Positions 18,722-27,839 of a DNA stretch of 64,000 nt are shown piece after piece. Position 1 is the first letter of the stretch; every line of letters starts with the position of its first letter. Both the position numbers and the translations under genes were made by a program. The notes beneath the pieces are model-generated. The model saw only the letters and a list, made by a program, of their open reading frames with translations. It had not been told where the DNA came from and did no database searches. Location: positions 124,001 through 188,000 of the forward strand of contig QHRU01000035.1 of assembly GCA_003220225.1 (NCBI GenBank). Direction: 5' to 3'. Source of the stretch: Candidatus Rokuibacteriota bacterium (GTDB lineage: Bacteria; Methylomirabilota; Methylomirabilia; Rokubacteriales; CSP1-6).

Positions 18722-19674
18722 AGGCGGGGACCGGGTGGCTCTCGGTCGCCGAGCGGGGCTCGCTCCTCGGGATGTACTTCATCGTCGGGTGCTATCGCGT
18801 TTTCGGCCGCCGGGTCTGCTCGTACCTGATCGTGCCGGTGGTCGGCTACTTCTTCGTCACCGGCGGGAGGGCCCGGCGGGCGTCGCGCCAGTACCTCCAG
18901 CGTCTGCACCGCTGGTCGGGGCGTCACGGCAACGGCGGCGCCGCGCGCGCGCCGGGGCTGCTCGCCTCGTTCCGGCACTTTCACCAGTTCGCGCTGAACA
19001 TCATCGACCGCGCGTCGTTCTTCGTCGGCGACACGGCTGACTTCGCGGCCGTCGTGCACGGCCGCGAGCACCTGGAGCGGCTCGCCAGGGCCGGGCGCGG
19101 CGCCCTCGTGCTCAGCGCCCATCTCGGCAGCTTCGATGCGCTGCGCCTCGTGGCCGACGAGGGCGGCGTGCCGCTCAACGTCGCCATGTTCCTGCGCAAC
19201 GCCCGGATGATCAACGCCGTCTTCACGCGTCTCAACCCCTCGCGCCCGCTGCGCATCATCGATCTCGAGCGCGCCGCGCCGCGCAGCGTCTTCGACATCC
19301 GCGCGTGCATCCAGCGCGGCGAGTTCGTGGGCATGCTGGGCGACCGCGTCGGGATCGGCGACGACGCGCGGATCTCCTGGGTGCCCTTCCTGGGGGAGCG
19401 CGCCGCCATTCCGCACGGCCCGTTCCTGCTCGCGAGCGTCCTGAAGTGTCCCGTGTTGCTGATGATCGGCTTGCGGGTCGACCACGCGACCTACGAGGTG
19501 TTCGTGGAGGTGCTGGCGGAGCAGATCATGCTGCCGGCGATGGATCGCGGCGGCGCCCTCGACGCGCTCGCGAGGGACTACGTGGGCCGGCTCGAGCACT
19601 ACTGTCTGCGGGCGCCGTATCAATGGTTCAACTTCTATGAATTCTGGGACGATCTCTCCCCGAGCGCGACATGA
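18718..19674 (+). CDS. LpxL/HtrB-type lysophospholipid acyltransferase
   Basis: GRGALVLSAHLGSFDALRLVADEGGVPLNVAMFLRNARMINAVF; FVGMLGDRVGIGDDARISWVPFLGERAAIPHGPFLLA. Confidence 0.85.
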   Translation: MKAGTGWLSVAERGSLLGMYFIVGCYRVFGRRVCSYLIVPVVGYFFVTGGRARRASRQYLQRLHRWSGRHGNGGAARAPGLLASFRHFHQFALNIIDRASFFVGDTADFAAVVHGREHLERLARAGRGALVLSAHLGSFDALRLVADEGGVPLNVAMFLRNARMINAVFTRLNPSRPLRIIDLERAAPRSVFDIRACIQRGEFVGMLGDRVGIGDDARISWVPFLGERAAIPHGPFLLASVLKCPVLLMIGLRVDHATYEVFVEVLAEQIMLPAMDRGGALDALARDYVGRLEHYCLRAPYQWFNFYEFWDDLSPSAT

Positions 19675-20147
19675 CCGGGCCGACGTATCCCGGCATCGAG
19701 GAGGTCCTGCCGCAGGCGGGGCGCATGGTCCTCTTGACGCGGATCGTGGGACACACGGAGGAGCGGACGACCTGCGCCGTGGAGGTCTCCACCGCGTCGC
19801 CCTTCTACGACGGGCAGGGCGGCGTTCCCGCCTGGGTTGCCCTCGAGTACATGGCCCAGTGCGTGGCAGCGCACGGCGGGCTGCGGGCGCGCGCCGCGGG
19901 CGATCCCGTGACGATCGGCTTCTTGCTCGGCTCGCGATCCATCGCGCTCCACACGCCGGGATTCCGGCCGGGGCAGGAGCTCGAGGTCGAGGCCGCGCAT
20001 CTCTGGGGCGAGCAGGACTTCTTTTCGTTCGCCTGCACGGTGCGTGACGCCCGGACGCGGGTCACCCTGGTCGAGGCCACGCTCGCGGTCGCGCGAGCGG
20101 CCGGCGCCGACGCGCTCACCGGTCGCGGACGCCCGGAGGCGCCGTGA
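19671..20147 (+). CDS. ApeP-like 3-hydroxyacyl-ACP dehydratase
   Basis: YPGIEEVLPQAGRMVLLTRIVGH, GGVPAWVALEYMAQCVAAHGGLRARAAGDPVTIGFLLGSR. Confidence 0.8.
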   Translation: MTGPTYPGIEEVLPQAGRMVLLTRIVGHTEERTTCAVEVSTASPFYDGQGGVPAWVALEYMAQCVAAHGGLRARAAGDPVTIGFLLGSRSIALHTPGFRPGQELEVEAAHLWGEQDFFSFACTVRDARTRVTLVEATLAVARAAGADALTGRGRPEAP

Positions 20148-21382
20148 GACGGCGCGTCGTCGTGACGGGCATGGCCGGGCTGTGCCCGCTGGGAAGCGAT
20201 TGGCCCACGGTGCGCACGGGCCTGCGCGCCGGACGCTCCGGCGTCCGCGTGATGCGCGAATGGGACGCGTACGAGGGGCTCGACACGCGGCTCGGCGCCC
20301 CCGTGCTGGAATTCTCCGTCCCGAGCCACTACACGCGAAAGAAGGTGCGCAGCATGGGTCGCGTCGCGCTGCTGGCGACGCGGGCCACCGAACTCGCGCT
20401 GGCCGACGCCGGGCTCGCCGGCAGCTCGATCCTCACCGATGGCTCGACCGGCATCGCCTACGGCTCGACGAGCGGCAGCCCGCCCGCCATGGAGATCTAC
20501 GCCGAGGCGTTCTACACCAAGCACAGCGTCAAGGGCATCGCGGGCACCGACTATCTGCAGTTCATGAGCCACACGTGCGCCGCCAATCTCGCCCAGTTCT
20601 TCGGCATCACGGGCCGGATCGTGCCCACCTGCAGCGCCTGCACGGCCGGGAGCCAGGGCATCGGCTACGGCTACGAGGCCATCGTGAGCGGCCGGCAGAC
20701 CGTGATGGTCGCCGGGGGCGCGGAGGAGCTCCACGCCGTCAACGCCGCCGTCTTCGACATCATGTTCGCCACGTCGAAGCGCAATCACGAGCCCCATCGC
20801 ACGCCCCGTCCGTTCGACCGCCAGCGTGACGGCCTCGTCGTCGGCGAGGGGGCCGGCACTCTCGTGCTGGAGGAGCTGGATCACGCGCGGGCGCGCGGCG
20901 CGCGCATCTACGCGGAGGTCGCGGGGTTCGGCACGAACGGCGACGGAACGCACATCACCAATCCCGACGTCCGTGGCATGCAGACGGTGATGGAGCTCGC
21001 GCTGAAGGACGCCGGCCTCACGGCGGGCGCGGTCGGCTACGTCAATGCGCACGGGACGGCCACGGAGTCCGGCGACATCGCCGAGAGCCTCGCGACGCAT
21101 CGGGTCTTCGGCGACCGCGCCCCGATCAGCTCGCTGAAGAGCTACCTCGGGCACACGCTCGGCGCCGCCGGCGCCCTGGAAGCATGGATCACGATCTTGA
21201 TGATGCGGGAAGACTGGTTCGCGCCGACCCTGAACCTCGAGGACCCCGACCCTCGGTGCGCGCCGCTGGACTACGTGCGGGGCGAGCCGCGCGGGCTCCG
21301 CGTCGACCACGTGATGAGCAACAACTTCGCCTTCGGCGGGGTCAACACCTCCCTGATCTTCACGCGCTGGCCCGGCGACTAG
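20144..21382 (+). CDS. beta-ketoacyl-ACP synthase (FabF-like)
   Basis: VVVTGMAGLCPLGSDW, PTCSACTAGSQGIGYGYEAI (active Cys), GYVNAHGTATESGDIAES, SLKSYLGHTLGAAGALEA, NNFAFGGVNTSL. Confidence 0.9.
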   Translation: MRRRVVVTGMAGLCPLGSDWPTVRTGLRAGRSGVRVMREWDAYEGLDTRLGAPVLEFSVPSHYTRKKVRSMGRVALLATRATELALADAGLAGSSILTDGSTGIAYGSTSGSPPAMEIYAEAFYTKHSVKGIAGTDYLQFMSHTCAANLAQFFGITGRIVPTCSACTAGSQGIGYGYEAIVSGRQTVMVAGGAEELHAVNAAVFDIMFATSKRNHEPHRTPRPFDRQRDGLVVGEGAGTLVLEELDHARARGARIYAEVAGFGTNGDGTHITNPDVRGMQTVMELALKDAGLTAGAVGYVNAHGTATESGDIAESLATHRVFGDRAPISSLKSYLGHTLGAAGALEAWITILMMREDWFAPTLNLEDPDPRCAPLDYVRGEPRGLRVDHVMSNNFAFGGVNTSLIFTRWPGD

Positions 21383-21550
21383 CGCTCAGTTAGCCCGCTT
21401 TCATCACAGTAAGGCACCAGTTGGGCACCAATCACTGACGTATGAAAACCGCTGAAAAGCGGAGCTGGCGTAGCCAATGCTGCCTGTCGCTCCGTTCTCT
21501 CGTTGTTCAACTGGATGTCGCGCGCGCGGCAGCAGCGCGGGCGCGCCGAC

Positions 21551-22117
21551 TCAGACAATCCTCGTCGTGTGCCTCCGCTCGCGAAACGTCCATCGCAAAA
21601 GGCAATGGCATTGGAGTCCGAGTGACATGATCGCAAATATCGCGGTAAACGTAAGGACCGCACCAACGTCAAGCGACGATGTCGCAGGCTGTCGTCTCGA
21701 TAGAGACACGAGCCAGGCTAAGCCAAGCAAAGCTAGCGAGGTTCCGACCGCAACAGCGATGGATACTCCAAATGCTGACCTCGACGCGAGGATGCACACC
21801 AGTCGAGCTTGCGGCGACGCGTCGCCTCGCTTAGGCTCGACCATCCGGTCAATCCGGCCGAACAAGCTTCTGTACGGATTGAGCCGTCGCACATACAAAA
21901 AGGCCAGCGCAACGAGGGGTCCGCTACCGGTCGGGACGTAGTAGAGCCAAACATTGTTAAACTTGCTCAAAATGAAGAAGAGCATGGCGAAGGACATCCC
22001 TAACCCAGGCCCAATGCTCCGGATGCTTGAGAACTCCTCGAACAGCCCTGGAAGTTTGCCGCGCAGGTCATCCGGAATGATTGATTTTCGCCGATTGGTC
22101 ACTGGTTGAGCATACAC
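21551..22117 (-). CDS. hypothetical membrane protein in lower-GC island
   Basis: 188-aa ORF with several hydrophobic stretches (GLGMSFAMLFFILSKF, AVLTFTAIFAIMSLGL) in a region visibly richer in A/T; no recognised family. Confidence 0.45.
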   Translation of the reverse strand: MYAQPVTNRRKSIIPDDLRGKLPGLFEEFSSIRSIGPGLGMSFAMLFFILSKFNNVWLYYVPTGSGPLVALAFLYVRRLNPYRSLFGRIDRMVEPKRGDASPQARLVCILASRSAFGVSIAVAVGTSLALLGLAWLVSLSRRQPATSSLDVGAVLTFTAIFAIMSLGLQCHCLLRWTFRERRHTTRIV

Positions 22118-22244
22118 GGCCGACCGCGAAGCGTATCCAGTAAGAGATCTCTAAAGCAGGCCCAGTTGACTGAGAGCCGCCATCTGTCGTCGGCAATAGT
22201 TACGAACCACGTTCGAACGGTTCGTCCTCAATTTCGTATGGGGT

Positions 22245-22667
22245 CTATTTCCGCACCGTCCTTGTAATACCCACGAACCCCCACTTGGTTTGGACGATGA
22301 TGGCCTCACCCACTGAGTTGCCGTGGCCTTCTTTGGTATAAGTACCGCTCATCGTCTCATCGCCAACGTCGCTGTCGTGAACGCGCCGAACAGCGTTTAC
22401 TCTGCCAGAATTGATCGACCCTTTCAGGGTCTGGGCCAATGTCACACCGTCGGGATCATACAATTTGGCAGTCAGTTGCCCGCCATTGACGTTCACATCC
22501 GCGGGACCATGCACTGTTACCCAGCCTGACGGACTCGCATCTCCGCCGATCCACTTCCAGCCTGGTTCAGCGCATGCGAGACCCCTTAACGCCGAGACGC
22601 CAAGCGCCCCGACGAGCAAGGGCGTCAGCATGTACAACCCGAATAGTGCCACTGTCCGCTTTACCAT
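22245..22667 (-). CDS. hypothetical secreted protein
   Basis: N-terminal signal sequence (MVKRTVALFGLYMLTPLLVGALGVSALRGLACA), 140 aa; in lower-GC island. Confidence 0.5.
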   Translation of the reverse strand: MVKRTVALFGLYMLTPLLVGALGVSALRGLACAEPGWKWIGGDASPSGWVTVHGPADVNVNGGQLTAKLYDPDGVTLAQTLKGSINSGRVNAVRRVHDSDVGDETMSGTYTKEGHGNSVGEAIIVQTKWGFVGITRTVRK

Positions 22668-22679
22668 GAGTCGCTCACT

Positions 22680-23255
22680 CTAGCGGCCGTCGGTGGCCAG
22701 GAGGGCGGGCCTGTCGGTGCGGCCCTCCCATCCCGGCAGGTAACGCTCCTTCTTGCGCTGAATGCTGGACCACTGCGTGCGCGCCCACGCCTCGGACCGC
22801 TCGGTGTTCGCCACCCACGTGCACGAGTCGGCGCATCGCTTAACGTCCCGCTGGTACAGATCGTCGGGACGAAGCGGGCGAAACACGAACTGGCGCTCGC
22901 CCAGGCTGCCCAGGACGATGCCGACGTGATAGGTCTTGCCCGCGACCAGATCCGCGTCCATGAAGTTGGCGCTCTGGCCGACGAGCATGAAGCGCGTTCG
23001 GCCCGGCGCGGCGACGTACACCATGCGCGAGTCGGCGACCAGAATCCCGATGAACCGGTCTTGCGGCCCGTGCAGCTCGAAGAGCGACGTCGAGATCGAC
23101 CCGCCGGTCCACCGCATGAAGACGACGGCCGCCTGGTCGGCGGGCGCACTCACGCTGACCTGTTCGACGGGCACTGCGCGCATACCGCGCAGCGGATAGC
23201 AGCCGCCGAGGAGCACACCGACGACGAGCAGCGCCGCCACAGGAGTCTTCGTCAT
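22680..23255 (-). CDS. hypothetical lipoprotein
   Basis: Lipobox-like MTKTPVAALLVVGVLLGGC; start overlaps stop of upstream gene. Confidence 0.65.
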   Translation of the reverse strand: MTKTPVAALLVVGVLLGGCYPLRGMRAVPVEQVSVSAPADQAAVVFMRWTGGSISTSLFELHGPQDRFIGILVADSRMVYVAAPGRTRFMLVGQSANFMDADLVAGKTYHVGIVLGSLGERQFVFRPLRPDDLYQRDVKRCADSCTWVANTERSEAWARTQWSSIQRKKERYLPGWEGRTDRPALLATDGR

Positions 23256-24040
23256 CCCCTTACCTCCTTGAGCACGCCCAGCATCTCCGGGTGGACCACG
23301 CCGTTGGTCGCGAGCAGCGTCGGCGCGTCGACGTCGAGCGGCCCGCCGTCGACGGCGGTGACGAGGCCGCCCGCCTCCTCGACGAGCACGCTGCCCGCCG
23401 CCACGTCCCACGAGCCCAGCCGCAGCTCCCAGAAGCCGTCGAAGCGGCCGCACGCGACGTAGGCGAGATCGAGCACGGCGGAGCCCATCCGTCGCACCGC
23501 GCGCGCGCGCACGCTGAAGGCCGCGTACTCGGGCAGATTCGTGTCGCGCGTCTCGCGGATGTTGTAGGGGAAGCCCGTGGCGAGCAGGCTCTCGTCCAGT
23601 GACGCCGTCGCCGACACGCGGATCGGGGCGTCGTTGAGGGTGGCTCCGCGGCCCCGCTCGCCGACGAACAGCTCGTCGCGGGAGGGATCGTAGACGACGC
23701 CGAGCACGACGCGGCGCCCGGCCTGAAGCGCGATCGAGACACCGAAGACGGGCAGGCCGTGGGCGTAGTTCGTCGTGCCATCGAGGGGGTCCACGATCCA
23801 GCGCCGGCCCGAGCTCCCGGCCGCCGCCACCCCGTGCTCCTCCGACAGGATCGCGTCGTCGGGAAAGGCGCCGCGCAGACGCGCGAGGATCTCGGCCTCC
23901 GCGCGCTGGTCCATCTCGGTCACGAGGTTGGTGGGCATGCCCTTGTAGGCGATGCGCCGGACGCCGGAGACCTCGTCGCGCAGGAGATGGCCGGCCGCGC
24001 GCGCGACGTCGACGGCCACGCGACGCTCGAGCGATGACAT
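23252..24040 (-). CDS. inositol monophosphatase family protein
   Basis: AILSEEHG, RRWIVDPLDGTTNYAHGLPVFGVSIAL, SWDVAAGSVLVEEAGGLVT. Confidence 0.92.
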   Translation of the reverse strand: MSSLERRVAVDVARAAGHLLRDEVSGVRRIAYKGMPTNLVTEMDQRAEAEILARLRGAFPDDAILSEEHGVAAAGSSGRRWIVDPLDGTTNYAHGLPVFGVSIALQAGRRVVLGVVYDPSRDELFVGERGRGATLNDAPIRVSATASLDESLLATGFPYNIRETRDTNLPEYAAFSVRARAVRRMGSAVLDLAYVACGRFDGFWELRLGSWDVAAGSVLVEEAGGLVTAVDGGPLDVDAPTLLATNGVVHPEMLGVLKEVRG

Positions 24041-24106
24041 GCCGGGCGACTCTATCACACGCTCCCTTGACAACCAACGGACCCTCCCGGAGCATGGCCC
24101 GTAGCG

Positions 24107-25204
24107 ATGGCTGACGAGCGCCTCAAGCGACGGCTGAGCGCCGGACTCGGCACGCGGCGGCATCGCGTGGCGCGCGTACGGCCCGGCACGCAGCCCGGCA
24201 CGCTCGTCGCCGCCGGCACACCGGCGCCGGCGCGCGTCTCCGTCATCGCCTACAACCGCGAGGGCGCCACCGAGCGCCGCGACGTGACCATCGACGATGG
24301 GCTGGCCGCCCTCGCGCCCGGCGGCGTGACGTGGATCAACGTCGACGGCCTCGGCGACACCACAGTGCTCACGCGGCTCGGCGAGCGCTTCGGCCTGCAC
24401 GCGCTCGCCCTCGAGGACGTCCTCAACGCGCCGCAGCGGCCGAAGGTGGAGCGCTACGACAAACACATGTTCGTGGTCATGCGGACCATGCGCCTCGCGG
24501 AGGGCGAGGTCGCCGAGGAGCAGGTGAGCCTCTTCTTCGGCCCGGGCTGGCTGATCACCGTCCAGGAGCGCCCCGACGGCGACTGCTTCGGCGCCGTGCG
24601 CGAGGCCATTCGCCAGGGCCGCGGCCGTGTGCGCGAGGCCGGCGCCGATTACCTCGCCTATCTCTTGGTCGACTCGGTCGTCGACGCCTACTTCCCGGTG
24701 ATCGAGCACTTCGGCGAGCGCATCCAGCACCTCGAGAGCGCCGCCATCGACGACCCGAGTCCGCTCGTGCTGGTGCAGATGCAGCGGGTGCGGCACCAGC
24801 TGCTGGCCCTGCGCCGCGCCGTCTGGCCGATGCGCGAGGAGGTCGCCATCCTCATCCGTGAGGAATCGGACCTCGTCACGCCCGAGACGCGCATCTTCCT
24901 GCGCGACGTCTACGACCACGCCGTGCAGGCGCTGGAGATCGTGGAGTCACTGCGGGAGACGGCAGTCTCCGTGATGGAGGTGTACCTGTCCGTGCAGAAC
25001 CAGCGGCTGCAAGAGGTCATGAAGGTCCTGACGGTCATCGCGACAATCTTCATCCCGCTGACGTTCATCGCCTCGATCTACGGGATGAACTTCGAGCACA
25101 TGCCGGAGCTGAAGGCGCGCTATGGCTACGCCTGGGCCCTCGGCCTCATGCTCGCGACCGCCGTCGGGATGATCGGGTATTTCAAGCGCAAGGGCTGGTG
25201 GTGA
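24107..25204 (+). CDS. corA: magnesium/cobalt transporter CorA
   Basis: VNPEQ-type N-domain; C-terminal TFIASIYGMNFEHMPELKARYGYAWALGLM (YGMNF). Confidence 0.94.
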   Translation: MADERLKRRLSAGLGTRRHRVARVRPGTQPGTLVAAGTPAPARVSVIAYNREGATERRDVTIDDGLAALAPGGVTWINVDGLGDTTVLTRLGERFGLHALALEDVLNAPQRPKVERYDKHMFVVMRTMRLAEGEVAEEQVSLFFGPGWLITVQERPDGDCFGAVREAIRQGRGRVREAGADYLAYLLVDSVVDAYFPVIEHFGERIQHLESAAIDDPSPLVLVQMQRVRHQLLALRRAVWPMREEVAILIREESDLVTPETRIFLRDVYDHAVQALEIVESLRETAVSVMEVYLSVQNQRLQEVMKVLTVIATIFIPLTFIASIYGMNFEHMPELKARYGYAWALGLMLATAVGMIGYFKRKGWW

Positions 25205-26124
25205 TGCGCATCGCCGTCGTCGGCGCGGGCGGGGTGGGCGGCTACTTCGGCGCCAAGCTGGCGCGCTCGGGGGAGTCGGTCGTCGTCCTCGCGCGCGGCG
25301 CGCATCTGGAGGCGATCCGGCGCGATGGCCTGCGCGTGCGCTCCGCGGTGGAGGGCGAGTTCACCGCCAAGGTTGACGCCGTCGACTCGTTCGCGGGTCA
25401 GCCGGCCGTGGACATGGCGCTCTTCTGCGTGAAGTCGTTCGACACGCGCACCGCCGCCGGGACGCTGCGGCCGGTGCTGGGGCCGGACACCGGCGTGGTG
25501 TCGCTGCAGAACGGCGTCGACAACGAGGAGATCCTCGACGAGGTGCTCGGCGCCGGCCGGGCGCTGGGCGGCGCCGCGTTCGTCTTCACGACCATCGAGT
25601 CGCCCGGCGTCATCGCGCACACGCTGCTGGGGCGGATCGTGTTCGGGGAGCTGGACGGCCGGGTGAGCGAGCGCGCCACGCGCCTGCGCGACGCGCTGGC
25701 GCGGGCCGGCGTACCGGTGGAGCTCTCCACCGACGTCCGCCGTGTGCTCTGGGAGAAATATCTGTTGATCAGCGCCCAGGCCGGGACGACCGCGCTCACG
25801 CGGGCGCCGATCGGGGTGATCCGCGAGACGCCCGAGACGTGGCGGATGTACCGGCGCATCGTCGAGGAGCTGGCGGCGGTGGCGCGCGCTGCCGGCGTCG
25901 CGCTCCCGGACGACGTGGTCGAACGCATCATGAAAGGCGCGGCGGGGCTGGCGCCGACCGCGTTCTCCTCGCTCCACCACGACCTCGTCCACGGTCGCCG
26001 CCTCGAGCTGGAGGCGCTGCACGGCCACGCCGTCCGTCTGGGCGAGCGCCTCGGCGTGCCCACGCCGACCGTCTTCGCGGTCTACGCCGCCCTCAAGCCG
26101 CACGCGGCGGGGAGCCGCGGCTGA
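25204..26124 (+). CDS. panE: 2-dehydropantoate 2-reductase
   Basis: MRIAVVGAGGVGGYFGAKLARSGESV, LFCVKSFDTRTAA, SLQNGVDNEEIL, EKYLLISAQAGTTALTR. Confidence 0.88.
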   Translation: MRIAVVGAGGVGGYFGAKLARSGESVVVLARGAHLEAIRRDGLRVRSAVEGEFTAKVDAVDSFAGQPAVDMALFCVKSFDTRTAAGTLRPVLGPDTGVVSLQNGVDNEEILDEVLGAGRALGGAAFVFTTIESPGVIAHTLLGRIVFGELDGRVSERATRLRDALARAGVPVELSTDVRRVLWEKYLLISAQAGTTALTRAPIGVIRETPETWRMYRRIVEELAAVARAAGVALPDDVVERIMKGAAGLAPTAFSSLHHDLVHGRRLELEALHGHAVRLGERLGVPTPTVFAVYAALKPHAAGSRG

Positions 26125-27839
26125 CCCCTGCCGCTCACGCCGTCGCGCGCGCCGCCCTGCGGTATCGCGCGCGCTATGCGACCGGCGCGTTCTGTCTGGT
26201 CGCGGCCACCGGCTTCTCGCTGGCCATCCCGTGGACGGTCAAGCACGCGATCGACGCGCTGGCGCGCGAGGGCGCCGCCGCCGCCCTCGGCGGTTACGTG
26301 GGCCTGATCCTGGCGCTGGCCGCGGCCAACGGCGTGACGCGGCTGGGCTCGCGGTTCGCGATCCTCGGCGCGGGCCAGCGCGTCGAGGCCGACCTGCGCG
26401 ATCAGCTCTACGCCGCGCTCCAGACGTTCCCGCCCGAGCTCTTCGCGCGTCACTCGACGGGCGATCTCATGACGCGCGCCTCGAGCGACGTCTCCGCCGT
26501 GCGGAGCCTGGTCGGCTTCGGCGTGGTGAGCCTCTTCAGCACCACGCTCGCCTTCGGCGGCGCGCTGGCCGCGATGCTCGCGGTGGACCCGTGGCTCACC
26601 GCGTGCGCGATGGCCGCGATGCCCGTGCTCGTCTTGCTGGCGCGGCGCTTCAACGTGTCGCTCAACGAGCGCACACAGGCCATGCAGGAGCAGCTCGGCA
26701 CGCTCTCGGGGCGCGTCCAGGAGACGCTGGCCGGCATGGCCGCCGTGCGTGCGTACACGATGGAGCGGCGCGCGGCCGCCGCCTTCGCCGAGGCCAACCG
26801 CACGCTGCTCGAGCGCAGCGTCGCGGTGGCGGCCATCCAGGCCCGATTCACGCCCCTCATGTCGCTCATCGCCGGCGCCGGCGTCCTCGTCGTGATCTGG
26901 GTGGGCGGGCTCGACGTGGCCGCGGGGCGGATCACGCTCGGCGACCTCGTGGCCTTCAACGGATACCTCGCCTACCTCGCGTGGCCGACGGTGGCGCTGG
27001 GGCTCACCCTCTCGGTGGTGCGCCGCGGCCTCACCTCGATGGAACGGATCCAGGAGATCGTCACCGCCGCGCGGCCCGCGCCGGCCGAGGCGGCGCCGCT
27101 CGCGGCTCCGCCGTCGCTGGCATTCGAGGACCTCACGTGGGGCTACCCCGGCCGCAGCGCCGCGCTGAGCGGCGTCACGTTCTCGGTGGCGCCGGGGGGC
27201 ATGGTCGCGGTGGTCGGCCCGACGGGGGCCGGAAAGACGACACTCGGCCTGCTGCTCGCGCGGCTCTGGGAGCCGCCGCCGGGCACGGTGTTCGTCGGCG
27301 GGCGCGACGTCACGACGCTGCCGCTGGCCACGCTGCGCGCCACCGTCGGCTGGGTGCCGCAGGAGGCCTTCCTCTTCTCGCGCTCGATCGAGGACAACGT
27401 CACGCTCGGCCGCGCCGGCCTCGACGTCGCCGCCGCCGCCCGCGAAGCCGCGGTGGACGCGGAAGTCGCCGCCTTCTCCGGCGGCTACGCCACCATCGTC
27501 GGCGAGCGCGGGCTCACCGTGTCGGGCGGCCAGCGCCAGCGGTTGGCGCTGGCGCGCGCGCTGGCCGGCCGGCCGCGCATCCTCGTCCTCGACGACGTCT
27601 TCGCGAGCGTGGATACGGTGACGGAGGACGCCATCGTGCGCACCCTGCGCGCCTCCGGCCTGACCATACTCGTCGCGACCCATCGCCTGCGTGTCGCGCA
27701 GGCCGCGGATCGCATCGTGGTCCTGGACGGCGGGCGGCTGGTGGCGAGCGGCGATCACCCGAGCCTGCTCGCAGCCGGCGGGCTCTACGCGCGGCTCTGG
27801 CGCCGGCAGCAGCTCGAGGAGCAGATCGCGCGTGCCTGA
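26121..27839 (+). CDS. ABC exporter half-transporter, degenerate catalytic site
   Basis: Six-TM domain + NBD: GPTGAGKTT, VSGGQRQRLALARAL, ILVLDDVFASVD (Asp at the catalytic Glu position). Start probably CTG 26121 (CTGA overlap). Confidence 0.88.
   Translation: MTPAAHAVARAALRYRARYATGAFCLVAATGFSLAIPWTVKHAIDALAREGAAAALGGYVGLILALAAANGVTRLGSRFAILGAGQRVEADLRDQLYAALQTFPPELFARHSTGDLMTRASSDVSAVRSLVGFGVVSLFSTTLAFGGALAAMLAVDPWLTACAMAAMPVLVLLARRFNVSLNERTQAMQEQLGTLSGRVQETLAGMAAVRAYTMERRAAAAFAEANRTLLERSVAVAAIQARFTPLMSLIAGAGVLVVIWVGGLDVAAGRITLGDLVAFNGYLAYLAWPTVALGLTLSVVRRGLTSMERIQEIVTAARPAPAEAAPLAAPPSLAFEDLTWGYPGRSAALSGVTFSVAPGGMVAVVGPTGAGKTTLGLLLARLWEPPPGTVFVGGRDVTTLPLATLRATVGWVPQEAFLFSRSIEDNVTLGRAGLDVAAAAREAAVDAEVAAFSGGYATIVGERGLTVSGGQRQRLALARALAGRPRILVLDDVFASVDTVTEDAIVRTLRASGLTILVATHRLRVAQAADRIVVLDGGRLVASGDHPSLLAAGGLYARLWRRQQLEEQIARA

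Noticed and set aside
21383-22680. Integrase, transposase or tRNA attachment site in the lower-GC region
   Set aside because: No recombinase protein, terminal inverted repeats or tRNA-like cloverleaf seen by eye.
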